A DNA stretch of 64,000 bases from assembly GCA_013397435.1 (NCBI GenBank), contig VZRG01002057.1, forward strand, positions 1 through 64,000, read 5' to 3'. The notes beneath the pieces were generated by a model. It was not told where the DNA came from, ran no database searches, and saw nothing but the letters and a program-made list of their open reading frames with translations. The position numbers and the translations under genes were made by a program. This DNA comes from Erythrocercus mccallii. Its lineage: Eukaryota > Chordata > Aves > Passeriformes > Dicruridae. Shown one piece after another: positions 24,162 to 37,400 of the stretch (positions within the stretch are counted from its first letter, which is position 1; every line of letters begins with the position of its first letter).

Positions 24162-25225
24162 TGTTGTGTTGGTTTTACACGGCTTGGCTCTGGGTAGTGG
24201 GAAGGCCACAGAGTGCCTTCTGTGAGAAGCTTCCAGAAGCTTCCACCATGTCTGGCAGAGCCAGTCCCTGATGGCTCTGAGAATGGAAATGCTGCTGGCC
24301 AAGCCTGAGCCAATGGGAGAGGTTGGTGAGGTCTCTGTGATGACATAAGGAAGAAATCAAAATGAAGTTGATGGTACAGTTTTAATTCCAGAGTAGGACT
24401 GAGAACATGTGAGCAGAATAACTGCAGACATTGAGGTCGATGCAGAAGAAGAGAGAAGAGGTTGTCCAAGCTCCAGAGCTGAGATTCCTCTGCAGGCCGT
24501 GGTGATGACCATGGGGAAGCAGCTGTACCCCTGCATCCCCATGGGGATCCATGGGGGATGCAGAGATCCACCCACAGCCCGTGGGTGAGGTGCCCACACC
24601 AGAGTGGGTGGATGCCTGGAGGAGGCTGTGACCCCATGGGAGACCCATGGAGAGAGGGGCTCTGCTCCCAGGCTGGAGCAGCCTGTCCTTGGAGGACTGC
24701 ACCCTGTGGAAGAGAGACCCACGCCACAGCAGTTAGAGGACTGTGTGCCAGTGGGAGCAACTCATGTTGCAGCAGTTTCGGCAGGACTGCTGCTCATGAG
24801 GATGGAGCCACATCAGAGAAGTTCATGGAGAACTGTCTCCAGCGGGAGAGACCCCATGGTGCAGCAGGGGAAGGACTCCTCTCCCTGAGCCTTGAGATAA
24901 ACCACATGTGATAACTTGATCAAAACCCCTACTCCCTGTCTCCCTGCACTCTTGGTGGAAAGGAGGGGAGGGTCAGCAGGGGGAAAGGTGTTTTTAAGGG
25001 TTTTTTTACTTTTCAGTGCCCTGCTCTGAGTTTGTTAGTAATGAATTCACTTAATATGTCTAACTTGAGGCTCATTTGCACTTGATGGTAATTGATAAGT
25101 GTTTCCTCTCAGTCCCTAACTCATAAACCCTTTGTTATATTTTCTCCCCTCTATCTAGCTATGGAGGGGAGTGAGCAAGAGGCTTTTGTGGGTGCCTGGG
25201 GTCTGGCCAACATCAAACCACAACA
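24162..25225 (+). mobile_element. Solo LTR, ERVL-type (class III), plus orientation
   Basis: A 1,064-bp element with TGTTGTG at its start and CACAACA at its end, a 7-bp terminal inverted repeat. It is flanked by a perfect 5-bp duplication CAGTC, the size typical of ERVL-like elements. The text resembles the long avian LTR that begins with a GGTTTTACACGG-type block and carries, around 24680-24890, several imperfect repeats of roughly 45-50 bases built on GGACTG...CAGCAG. A degenerate poly(A) signal AATGAA lies at 25040-25045. No internal retroviral genes are adjacent, so it is a solo LTR. All ORFs in the interval, up to 212 codons on the minus strand, are shadows of the GC-rich repeat and not genes. 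Confidence 0.92.
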
Positions 25226-25230
25226 CAGTC
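25226..25230. repeat. Target-site duplication, right copy
   Basis: CAGTC immediately after the LTR end, identical to 24157-24161. Confidence 0.88.
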
Positions 25231-28200
25231 CTATTGCATTAAAAACTGTGCATCAGCTGATCATAATCTTGGGGATGGAGAGTGGTGACTGCTTTAAACA
25301 GGGAAATTCAAAGATACTCAAACCTGTATTTCATGACTTATCCAAAAGTGTGGTTTGTGGACCAAAATTTTGTTGATTACTTGCAAGGCATACCCATGGG
25401 AACCAAGGTAATCTTAACAATAATTTCAATCGGTTCAGAAACAACTCTTAAGTGAATAAATAATTTTACTTTCAAACAAAATCTCAACACTGAAAATATT
25501 CTAATGTCAAAGACTCGTATTCCTATCTTCCATTAATATTCATTAAGAACCGAAAGAAACAAGTATTATGTTCCACTGGGATATGGCTTCTACTTTTTTT
25601 GTTCATACTGAAGTTTCTTTTAATATATTCTGAAAAGTCTTTGGTAACCTTTACACTCTTTAGTTGTGTGCAAGCTTTTACACTTCTTCCTCCACAGAAA
25701 TCACTGTCTGCTTCTATTTCTGCTGTTTTCTGTCATATTGCAGACCTCCTTTGTAGCTTGTTGAGACTGAGTGAATCTTCTGTTCATCTTGAATGAAAGC
25801 TAGTACAGAAAATTGGACACATTCACCAGGGTAATTGCATCTATTTGCAGTTCAGCTTTCAGTGGTTTTGTTGCAGTGAGAGAATTGAGATGTGGTGACA
25901 TTGTTAGGCTTTTTGACACAAAGCTGGGTCAGACTCAAGTATGATGTCTTCAGTTAATTTCTCATTCTGTGGAAAAGAGAAGACCTGCAGAAAAGATACT
26001 TGTTTTCCCATCTACTATTATCTAGACTCACTGTCTTTTGATTCTATCTTCTGTGTTAGAATTTTGCCTGCGATTATGGTGTACTTATATTTGCTTTGAG
26101 TAGCTGTAAACGATCCCCATGCTGAAATGTTATTATATACTAAGAAGTATATTGAAATACCATCTTGATAAATATCATTAAGATACTCAGTAAGTGTGAT
26201 GCTCAAGATAATTTATAGATTGTTGTTTTATTTACATGGCAATACCTAAAAATTAAGGGCTAAATTTCTGATTTTCTAGATTTTTATTTAATTAACCTTT
26301 GAGAATATTGGTTCCAATATCTCTTGAGTGACCTTAATCTCTCAAATGATTCTTCAACAAACAGATTGCATGAATGATGAAGAAACCCCATTTTCATTCT
26401 TTATTCTCATGGAGTGCAAAAAGGACACTACCACATTTCTGTGAGGATTTAAAGAAAAGAGGTATTTATGGTATTTACATCACCAGAAATAGATATGCTT
26501 TTCAAATTACTCTGATAGTGGCAGTTCATGTTTTGTGGGGGGGAAATTGGTTATTGAAAAATTTAAATCTTCAAATATAAAGCAGTGATGAAATCTTAAG
26601 ATCACATTTTCTACAATATTTTATGAAGTCAGTTACATGAGTTTTCAAGCAGATGGATAGCCTGAAATTTCAGGAAATAAAAATGTATCATTCTTGACAT
26701 AGAGCTCCAGCCCAGGTTTTGACTTGTATCTTTTAAATTATTGCTTTGAGAAGTCACATAAAGGACTTAATAAAGATCTCAAAGTAGCAGTGGTATTCTA
26801 AAATTCTAAAATATCAGAAGGAGAAAAATATCTACCTACTCACAGCAATATATTTATTGTGGCAATAAGAGAAATTTACATTAAACTGTTTGGAAGTCAA
26901 TCAAGATGTTGACATAAATACTGTATAGGCTTTTTAGTATTGAATAAAGCAATGTTCAGTGACAAATGGCTCTTTAGTCCACTAGCTGTTCAGAACTAGT
27001 GATAACACAGAAAGCTGTTGCAAGCCCTCACTACCAAACCTCAGTCCCTTCTGGCCCAATCAGTCTTCTACTGTGAGTTACGTGATAACAGAAATTTGTC
27101 AGAGGATAATGAAAGCTCACAGCTCCTTGACTGCAGCACATTTGCAAGAGATTAAAGATGTGTCTTATTCTTCCTCAAGCAGCAGAGGAGGCTTCTCTGG
27201 GTTTTAAGGAGCATGAAGCAGCTGTATTAGACAAAAGACACATCCAAAGGCATCCAAATGCAGGAACAGGTCCAGGCTGTGAATCCCTAACACAGAAATA
27301 AGACCAGTCTAAGGGAGAGGAAGACTTCAGACATGCCTCTGTCTTTGTAAGTGTCTAGGTATTAGGAGGATTGCTGAGACTTGCCTGATTTTTCACTCAC
27401 TGAATAAAGAGCCAAAATGATTAAGTATGGGGTTTAAGGATTTAATTCCCAGTCAGATGCTTAAAACTTAGGTATGACAGCACAGAAATTCCTTATGAAT
27501 TGAGGCTGAGACTTTTCTTGCATCATTCATAAAAATCCCAAGAACTGCTTATTCTTATAGGTTTCTGTGAAAACTAAGAATATTCATGCTTAATGTTATG
27601 ACTTAAGAACATCAATTTTTGTGGAAGAAAGTACACATGAAAATATATTTGGCACATTTATAAATTCTACATCCTTAAATACTTCATATATCTGGGATAA
27701 TTCTGTAAGAAGACTTGCCATTATTTTGCTGAGGCAAAAAATTTCAGAACATAAAACGTTCCACAAATAATAAGATTTAGCAGTGATTAGGATAGGCCTG
27801 ATGGCTGAGGTCTAAAAAGGACATGAATTTCCTTCCCTCCCTAAGAAGAGTTTTGGAGCTCAGTATGAGCTCTATTACAGACATTTTGTGGAGAGAATGG
27901 GAGGTAAATGAAGAGATTCCAGTGAGCAATTATGGAACACATTTATTTTATAGATATTTGTGATCTTTTGGGATTTGGGGTTATTTTTTGGTACACATTT
28001 CTGTTTTAAAAGGGAAATGTGCTAAATAGGTGGTGAAAGATTGATAGTTAAAAATGTACTATCACAAATGAAAGGCTGAGTATGCTAGTTGTGTTTAAAT
28101 GTTCTTGAAGTTCATGGCTGCTCTGTCTTAGCAGCATCCTAAAACCATATCCTTAAGAAAGGAAAAAGTAATTTGCCTTATTGCCCCTCTCCGCTCCTGC

Positions 28201-30454
28201 CCAAGGAGGCAGGAGACCCATTCTGGCTCTGCCCAGCGTCCCCTGTCCCAGCTGTTACTGGCATGGGTCATGGCAGTGCCCAGTGCCCAGCTGTGTTCCC
28301 TCACCTCATAGCTGGATTTTCTGGATCTCACTGGACTTTCTATAAAGTGACACCTGTGTATAAGAGGTGGTAGTACTCATTGCCTTTCATAAGATTTAAG
28401 CAGAGAATGAAGAATTATTTGTTTATTAATAAAACGTTAAAAACATTGTTAAACTAATTGATATACACAGAAAAATGTAAAGCTCCCTGGTTATGACAAA
28501 ACAGTTATGTGGCTTGTGCTCTTTTTTTAACAAATATAAACTTATGTTAATATGTCTTCTGATTACTGAATCAAGGAAAGACTACAGTAATTAAAGTAGG
28601 CAAAAAAATCTTAATCAAAGAATAGTAGATTAAGAAGAGGAGTAAGTGAAATTAAGTTTCCCACTCTGTTATGTGGTTCCTTTATCACAGGGAATTGGTT
28701 AAATGAAAAAAACCTAATCAGGAAGGAAGCAACACTAAGTTATTCTAGCTATACAGGAGAATGTCCATGAATCTCATTTTTGGTTTCCTGGGAATGACTG
28801 CAGTCATCTTAAGTAATGAAATTTTCAGGTTAAAGAAGTGCCCAGTGCAGATCAAAAGAGAAGGACATGAGATCTCTGAAGCTATTTAACTGTTGTTATG
28901 GGAAGCTTGACAATATGATTTACAGGAAATTCAACATAAATTGAAAGAAGCTTAGCTCTGTAGAAGATATCTGTATTATAATGTGAAAATGTACAGAGTA
29001 ATTCTGTGTATATGTCAATGTTGTATGACTGAAGCACAGAGCTTGGCATGCTGTTCACAGGGGTCTGGGGCTGTGTTTGAAGAGAGCTGTGGGAACCCTA
29101 ACAAAAATTCAGTTCCTCTGCACATTACTTTAGGAGATCTGGGTTTAAAAGGATGCACTTCCATGGAAGATATATAGATTACTTTGAGACTTGCATTGAA
29201 GAGGCTCTTTAGGGACTGCTTACAGATAGGAAACCTCTCTTGTATGTGCTATTACCTGGCAGTGAGGAGCTTGTATGAAACTTGGGTGTGCTTTTGTTAC
29301 AGTGGACATCAACACCACTCCTTCCTGGTTTGTTTTCTAGTTTGTATTTTTTTGTTTCTGAACAGAACCTGTTTATCTGGTGGTTTTTGTCATATTTCTA
29401 AAATCACTTTATCAAGCTTCATCCCATTCTGTGGTACTGGGGCCTTCCTGTCGCAGTTAATTTGGGATTTTCCTGTTGGTGGAGAATGCCTAGCAGACTC
29501 AAATGAGTGGATTGGTTTGCTGTGCTTTCTATCAGAGCCATCTGGGGACTTGCTGAAAAGGGAATTGCTGAGTTATTGGCTTTATTCATGTTCTTGTGTG
29601 TGTATGTGCCTCTCCAAGTGTCAGAGCATTGTTTCATGTCCACTGGAGATATTACCTGCTTTGATTGCTAAGAAGACACCTGCTTATGTTGTATAGCAGC
29701 AATTTTGCCTCAAAGATGCATGCAACACTCCTTCAAAAAGAATATCCTTCAATTAAAAAAAAAGTGAAAAAATGCTTAGAGATTTTTTTCAAAATGTTCA
29801 CAATGCAGTTTCTATTAATTCTGAGTTGTCCAAACTAGTCAACATACAGCTGATGCAAATTAATTTCCTTGTTAAGACAAAATGTTATGTGAAGCATTGA
29901 AGTAAATTGCCAATGGATCAGATTAGGATCTTTTGCTGTCAAGAAGAATAAAAACTAATATCAGAAATTACATGAGAGCCTGGTTTTCTGTTCTTGTTTT
30001 GAGAAGGATACAAAGAAGTTAGATTATAGTAGTATCTGAGCTCTTAAGTGTACTTTGCATATTTCACTTGTTTTCTTTGCTTTTCACTATCTATTGATAA
30101 GTGTAATTAGGCTTTTGGGTTTTTTTGCGAATAAGCAAAAGTTGCCGTGTTGAGAACACAATCTTTAACAATTAGAATGGCTAGCACCAAAAAGGAGAAA
30201 AAAATGTCTTACTTTTTTTTCATTCTTTGCATAGTGGAGAGCGAGTCTAAACACTTGTATTGATGTGCTTTTTTTTAATTACACATTTCTCTCAAGATAC
30301 ATTCCTTGACAGTACTCTGGTCTGACTGATAATGTTTTAAAAATGCTGTCAATAAATTTCTATGGGAAATCTACCTTATTTATTAAGACCATCATAATGT
30401 GCTCTTATGCACAGTGCAGCAGTTTAGAAATTTACTTTTATTGTGAAGGCATAA
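25231..30454. other. No recognisable gene
   Basis: AT-rich DNA. A GC-richer patch at 28180-28310 has no identified repeat. A 170-codon plus-strand ORF at 29184-29696 is Cys/Leu/Phe-rich with no domain I recognise, no promoter and no splice evidence. The opposite strand is also partly open, so I treat it as probably fortuitous. Confidence 0.45.
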
Positions 30455-30617
30455 GTGTCCTGAAGAGGCAGTGGAGTCTTTCTTCCTTGGAGACAGTCAA
30501 AAGCCATATGGATGTGTTTTTCAACAACTGATTCTGTGTAGCCCTGTTTGAGCAGGGAGCTTGGACCTCCACAGATCACTTCCAACCTCAGCCACTTTGT
30601 GATTCCATTATTCCATT
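30455..30617 (+). mobile_element. CR1 LINE 3' terminus, plus strand
   Basis: The last ~160 bases of a CR1: GAAGAGGCAGTGGAGTC, the TTGGAGACAGTCAAAAGCC block, the CCCTGTTTGAGCAGGG block, CACTTCCAACCTCAG, and a degenerate octamer tail (TTTGTGATTCCATTATTCC). Strongly 5'-truncated. The 62-codon ORF in this region runs into the fragment. Confidence 0.85.
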
Positions 30618-30942
30618 CAGGCACCCCATGGTTGTTCTGAGCTTGATTCAGTCAAGCAAATCAGAGATGCAGCCCCCACCAAACCAGTAAAAAATTATTA
30701 AATGTAAATTTGGGAGCAAGTGATAAGATCTATGTGTCTCAGGAAAAAAAGAGGAGTTTATTTCCTTAAATGATTGCACTTGCTTTGGCAGTTATCCCCT
30801 TTCTCTCTTGAGTGGAACAGTAGACTGACTCATGGAACAATATGCCACAAGACAACATCTTGTCTCTTGAAGCTCTTTGATACCAAGGTTTTCAGAGGCT
30901 AAACCCAGGTACTAAATTTATTTTTAGTATAGACATCTAAGC

Positions 30943-30990
30943 ATGAATGAAATGAAATGAATGAATGAATGAATGAATGAATGAAATGAA
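30943..30990. repeat. (ATGA)n microsatellite
   Basis: About 48 bases of ATGA units interrupted by AATGA variants. Confidence 0.93.
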
Positions 30991-31192
30991 GGTATGTATT
31001 GTACCTGGAGAAAAGACTGTGCTTAAAGGCATGAAGTATATTTTCTGATTGCTGTTTGGTCTAATAAAAGATATTATGTCTCTTGCCCCCTGTAGTTCAG
31101 TAGGTTTCAGGATCTCAACATAGTTTCATAGCATTTGTAGTCAGTGAAGATATTTTCAGCTTTGCAGATGGCTTAAAATTCACTTGAAATTT

Positions 31193-31209
31193 CACTTTCA
31201 GTGAAAGTG
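31193..31209. repeat. Near-perfect 17-bp palindrome
   Basis: CACTTTCA and TGAAAGTG flank a single central G. GAAA-type half-sites could bind IRF-like factors, but that is only a possibility. Confidence 0.7.
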
Positions 31210-31910
31210 CAGTATCCAAATTAGTCCAAGTCTGCTGTACTGCAAAGAGCTTAAAATCAGTATTGATTATATACTTATGAAGAAAAGTTATTTTAAAAGC
31301 AATATATTCAGCAATATTTTGCATGATCACCACCCATTTTTATCATAAAATAAGTATTTCCACCTTACAGTATAGCTGAATGTGCTATGGTTTTATTATT
31401 TTAGTTAGCTAATAATCAGAATGAATAACAATAGAAGTATCAGTGCTGCCTTTTCTCTTGTTAATCTTGTTTTTCAACTGTCTGTTGTTGAAGAATGAAA
31501 TAATTGATCAAAAAAGAACAATTGCTCTTTTTTCAACATCCTTGTCTAGCCTGTGTTTCTGTACTACAAGCCTTGTAAAACTGCATGTAGTGGGCACTTG
31601 CTCTGTTTGTTTCACGTTTGTTATGCTGGAGAATGAAAACTAATCACAGATAGAGCTTTGTACTTGGACATTTCAAGATTACCTCACACCTATTTTTATT
31701 GCAATTATTCAGGTCAAAGGTATCTTAAAAATTATTATATTACTTTGTTTCTTTGTCTTTTAATTCTCTTCAGTGGAGAAAATACATGATCTTTGAAATT
31801 AAACATGGTATCATCTTCATAAACTTAGCAATTAATATATTTGTCAGATGTTTAATTAATATTAATCCCCCCAACAAACAAAGAGTAACAAACATAACCC
31901 CAGCCAGCTA

Positions 31911-31945
31911 CACAAACAAACAAACAGACAAACAAACAAACAAAC
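31911..31945. repeat. (CAAA)n microsatellite
   Basis: Eight or so CAAA units with one CAGA interruption. Confidence 0.92.
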
Positions 31946-32179
31946 TCCCTAGAAGAGTGCATTGCAAGGACAAGTACTGGAATAAAATCAGAAATGTTTT
32001 CATTGAATTACCATTTTTATTTGTCTATCTCAGGAAAAAAACTTTCCCAAAATGTGTGTTTTCACATCTTCTGGAAGGAATTTTCTATTTTGATGTATGT
32101 TCAGGTTAAATGGAAAAAAACTTAGAAGATGTGTACATCTTTTTTAAGCTTTCATTTGATCATACCGAGGTGGGAGGTT

Positions 32180-32508
32180 TGTAGTGCAGCTCAAGGCAGG
32201 GTGAGCTGTGAGCTTAAACCAGGCTGCTCAGGGCTTTGTCTGGTTGGATCTTGTAAATTTCCAAGGCTGGAGGCTGCACAGCCTCTCTGAGCAACTTGCT
32301 ACACTGCATGGCTGCATGGAAAAAAATTTCCACTGCATGGAAAAAGTTTTCCTACATTCAGTCTGAAACTCTCATTTTAATTTGTGTCTCTGTGCCTTGT
32401 CCTACCACCATACATGACAGAAGAGTCTGGCTTCATCTTGTTAAACTCCTCATAGGTATTTGGAAGCTGATTTTAGACATTTTCTTCAACCTTTTCCAGA
32501 AAAGGAGA
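32180..32508 (-). mobile_element. CR1 LINE 3'-region fragment, minus strand
   Basis: On the plus strand the order is that of an inverted CR1 3' region: CTGCTCAGGGCTTTGTCTGG, CAAGGCTGGAGGCTGCACAGC, CTCTGAGCAACTTG, a CAGTCTGAAACTCTC block, and CTCATAGGTATTTGGAAGCTG. A short duplication, CTGCATGGAAAAA, occurs twice at about 32314-32345. Diverged and 5'-truncated; the edges are approximate. Confidence 0.88.
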
Positions 32509-35500
32509 GTTGAGTATATATTTTTAATAAAGACTTCATTATGGCTTTATTGCTTATATTTTATTATTATTACTTTTACTTCCATAAATGTGTGCTGATA
32601 ATATCATTTCACTGTCTTTTTGAGAAGAATACTAATAGGAATATAAAAATAAAATAAAATAATTGTTCCATTTTCTGTAGATTAGTTAATTTAATACTTT
32701 TTCTTCTGTCTGTTATGTAAGGCACAAACTCAAAAATTGCCTCCAGGTCATTTCTGTTTAAAAATTGACTCAGCTACATAAGGGCACCACACCTTTAAGC
32801 AGGCAAGAAAATATGTCTTTTCATTAGAAAACTAGATCTTGGTTAACTTGCTAACCACACTGCAGCTTTACTGTCTCAAAAGACTAATGAGCAGCTGGTG
32901 GATTCTTCAATAAATACGATGTCCTTTCAGAATTATTCCCTGCATAAAGCCGGTCCAGACCAATTTATCTATCAAGAATTAAGAGGTAGCTTGCCTGCAA
33001 CAACTGAAGCTAATTGCAACAGGTGTGTTTGAGAGGCAGCGAATCAAGGTATGTGGCTGGAGTCAGAAGTTGTGGGACACAGCAGAGGCTGTGCGACAGA
33101 GCTATGCAATTGGCAGATGAATAAGAAGTTTCTTCAACCAGCCTTGCTTTCCCAAATGTGCTGGAGAGCTGTCTGTGGGACACAGGGATACTGAGTTGGT
33201 GCTGTCTCTGTTTCTACATAGGAAAACACATAATTTGTTTTTAATTAAATGCCACTAAAAGACAGAGACTCTCCAGAACATATGTTATCTTTATGTCAAA
33301 GAATTAGGAGGGAGAAAGTATGTGATTTCAGAACATGAACTCCTGCATCTTTTTAAAAGTAAGTTATAGTCTTTTTATACCCATCTGTTTGAAGACATGA
33401 TTTTTAGCTACTATTTTTCATTGCATCTCATTTCTGTTCAAATTATCATAATGTATGAGATAATCAGCAGTGTACAATCACTGCAGTAAACGTTTGCTAT
33501 ATCTGGAAATGTGTCAGGTTTTGTTTCTGTATTGCCATGTGGATAGCACACTATGATTATTCACACACTATGTAACATTTAGAACTCTTTTATACTGACA
33601 GGCAATGCAGATTTAATTCCATTATTATCATCTTTGTCAGTTTTCCTTTCTTCAATGATGTGACACAGGGAAAGTTTCTGTAGCCAAAAAGGTCATGATC
33701 TTTACTGAAACCAGTTGTACTCTGGGAAATGAGAGACACAACTGTTACATATAATAAACAGTTGTTATAGTTCTGATTATAAAGACTGCTGTAAAACTTA
33801 TGTCTAATGTTCCTGCCTTACCAAAGTTATTTCTGTATTTGTTGATTAAACTGCATTGGTAACGGATATTACAAGTAGGAGTAAAAATTTTAAAATTAAG
33901 CAGTAAAATTATGATGGAAGCTGCTTCAACTTTTTTTCCCCCCCTCATTAAGCAGGATTCATATAATGCATGTGAGAAGAACTGAGCACATATGACTGTG
34001 GAGCAGAAACAAATTCCACTTACAGGCTATTATATGTAACAGAAAAATGTTTGTGGGCAGCTACAATCAGCAAAAATATTACTCCATCAACTTAATGTCA
34101 TATTAACCTTACAGAAAGAACTGCCTTGAGGAAATTGAAGAATGTTGATTGGTGAGTGGCTCTCCTGATATTCCATTTTCCTTTGTGATACACCGACTGA
34201 GCACACTATTCTGATTCAGATGTTAATTTATGGAAATAGATAATACAATGTATCTGATTACTTAATTATGCATCCTGGGAATTCATTCAGAATCCTTTTA
34301 ATACATCTTGATGACCTTTCAAAGGCAGAACTTGAAATTTGCAACTTTTGTTGGGATTTAATCAACTGGACAATACTTCTCGCATCTTTTTCCGATGAGG
34401 GAACTGACCCCTGTCTCCATCACCTTTGCCATGTACTGTAGTCACTAATCTCTAATGCAAAAAGAAGTCGTTCTTGTGTAGCATCAGTGAGTCCCAGAGC
34501 AAATAGAGTTAGCCCACAGCACTGTCTCCTTACTCTTTAATGCCGAAAAAGAGGTTACGAATGTTTGGTATTGAGGAGCTTGCAGTGTGCTGGCAAAAAC
34601 GTGGTTTAAAGGCCAAATGAGATGAGCAGTGAGTACAGGAAGCTGTACATTGCACAGCATAATAAATGGCATGGAGAAAGTGAGTTTGTAATTCCCATTT
34701 GGACTGTTTCATTTTACAAAAACAAGGTGTTTCTACTGGAAATAGAAGATATTATTGAAAATTGAAGAAAGGGCTTTGTACTTCATCAACTGCAATTAAC
34801 ATGCACAACTGATTGCCAAGAGGTGTGAATGAAGAAAAAATATGACAAAAAAACCCCGATGTTTCATATGTATAATATGAATGTCTTGAGCTTTAATTGT
34901 AAATATGGAGCTGTTAGAAGGTGTATAAATCCTTATGTCATCCTCTGGGATATAACAGCAAGTCTATATTTGAATCTAGGAGCAACCCTCCCTTGAGTTT
35001 AGTTAACCACCAACTACAAATTTTTTTCATTTCTTCCAGAAAACCTGAACCTCTCTATTGGTTTCAGTCTGTAAATCTCGATGGTGTGCATCAGGAGGGA
35101 ATTCCTAACTAATTATGACTGACTTGTCACTTAATCATAGTAAGAAAGGTGACATTCTTGGCTGACACTCCAAAACAGCAAAATAATTAACCCATGCAGA
35201 AATTACATGTCCTGCTTGTATTCTGTATTTTGGAACACTGATGCAAATCGATGCTCTTGAAATCCAAACATCTTTTACAGTTTCAATATTCCATAATGCT
35301 ACCACAAGAGTCTAATATAAATACCTGAAGTGAAGAATGTAATATGTCATAACACTAAGTAAAGATGACTATAAGAAGGGAAATAACTTCTGTTGACCGA
35401 TAGAAGGACTTACAATATTAATAGTATGGTAGAATTTCAGAGTTTATATAACTCACCACCAATAATTAAAACTTTTATTCACTGTCCTTTTTCTATTCTC

Positions 35501-37400
35501 GTCTTTTTTTTTTTTTTCTTTTTTTTGGCTGACATGGTAGAGCAGTTTATGGTTTCAAATTTTATCTCTAAGTAGAGATGTTAAGGAAAAAAATTACCTT
35601 GTCAGAGCTAAAAGACTAGGAGAGGTAATATTCCACCAAATGACAGGACCTGTAGGAAGGGAACAAAAGCTTTTGATGGTGTGTGGATAGGCCAGTACAT
35701 GGCAGTCTGTTTCTGCAGAAAGTTGGCATAAAATGCATTTAAATGCTCAAAAAAAAAAATAAAGTTTGGCTGCAGACAGTACTTTAAATTCTTGCCACCT
35801 TCTACATAAGCTGTACAATGGACGTGCTGCTCTATCATGTATTGAGTGCATCTGAGAGTTACTGGGCTGGGAAAAATGTAATCTTGGCAACAGTGGATAG
35901 ACAGGACATCAGGACAGGGTTTTCTTTTTAAATAGCTTCAATTCACATCTTTGACAAGTAGTTCTGGCTTTCCATTTTAAAGCCTTTATTGGCTACCAGA
36001 TTTTATGAAACTTAAGGCAATTTTACAATAGTAAATTACATGATGAAAAGTAAGTAAATGAGCAAATATGCAGGTTTTTTTCTTTGGTTTTAATTATCTT
36101 TTGCGAACTGTCTTTCAAAATAGAACTGGTAGTGGATAATAGTATGAAGGAAGATCTACATATCCTAGATTTTGTTAAAAAAGACAGTTCACAACTGATT
36201 AAAGTTTAAAATTAAATATGATGTTTACTTAATTAGTGATCTAATCTAAATGACTAAAGACACCAGGAAAGCATGCAAATGCACTTAGGCACAAAATATG
36301 CAAAATGCAAATACAGTCACAGACTGTAGTGGGGTAGAAGAGTGAGAGTAGACACTGTTCCCCCTCAAAGAAGAGAGAATAGCACCCACTGTCTCAAACA
36401 TGTTTGGGATGACTTTGTACTGATTAGTCTGAGGCTAATCTGCTGCATCCAGTAGCTGAATAGTCAGGGTGAGATTTTGTCCTAATTTATCAGTTACCTC
36501 TAAAATTGTTTATTTTCATGTTTGAAAGATTTTTATAGCACACCAGCTGTCTGAATAATAGGGAACCATCAAGTCTTTTGTTTACAAACATATTTGTCTG
36601 AAATATTTTGCATGACAGGTTTCAGATTGTGACAATTACACTGGGTCAGATAAAAGAAAAAGTAATGCCAGTGCTTGTAATGAAGAGTGCTCTGACCTGA
36701 TGGAAACACCTTGATTGAACATGTCATGTTGTATTTCATATGAGAGCTAAACAGAAAAAAAAAGTCTATGAAATGTTGTGTCTTAGCACAATTTTGAGCC
36801 CAAACCTCATGCTAGTTATTTCTGATCACTGTTTTGTTTTATATAAACCATGGCAGACATGGAGATGGTTACCTGAAGGGTGACAGGTAAACATTTGCTG
36901 TGTTAAGTCTGCCTGGTGCCAGAACTGGTACATGGGTCCCTCCTGTTCTGGGCATTTTGCCACTGGTTCCTGCTTTCTCATTAGAGCAGAGATTCACTGT
37001 TGTGCTGGGCATTCACTGCTAATGACTTTTCCTAATGTTTCTCTTGTCTTTGTAACACTTCCTATTAACTGGTTTCCATTTACCAGGGGGAACTCTTCTG
37101 TCAAGACCCAGTATATATGCCTCAAATATTTCTAGCCTCATTTTCTGATGCAAAAAAACCTTCTCATTGGTAATTATTTATTTTTCTTTATTGAAGGACA
37201 AATCCTTTCTATCCAGCATCCAGATCTTCTCATAGCAATTTGTAGTTAATTTTAGATGTTGATTTAATCTCTAATCTCCACTTCTCATAACTGCTTCTTT
37301 TCAGCGACATTATGTTCAAGATTTAAAGTTCATGTTAAAAAAAAGAGCAGATGTTTTGTGTATCTTTGCTTTCAGCTTCTCCTGTCTAAAATGTCACTCC
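32509..37400. other. No recognisable gene
   Basis: AT-rich DNA. A T-rich tract lies at 35503-35526. The 33000-33230 patch is less AT-rich than its surroundings but has no repeat edge or ORF that I recognise. Confidence 0.45.

Larger units (their letters stand above)
30618..32179. other. No gene; two simple repeats and a palindrome
   Basis: AT-rich DNA carrying an ATGA-type repeat (30943-30990), a 17-bp palindrome (31193-31209) and a CAAA-type repeat (31911-31945). ORFs are short. Confidence 0.5.

Noticed and set aside
24122..24760. 212-codon minus-strand ORF
   Set aside because: It lies wholly across the solo LTR at 24162-25225 and its left flank, overlaps other open frames in the same GC-rich text, and shows no recognisable domain.
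29184..29696. 170-codon plus-strand ORF with hydrophobic stretches
   Set aside because: No recognisable domain, no promoter or splice context, and T-rich DNA readily gives Phe/Leu/Cys-rich chance ORFs.
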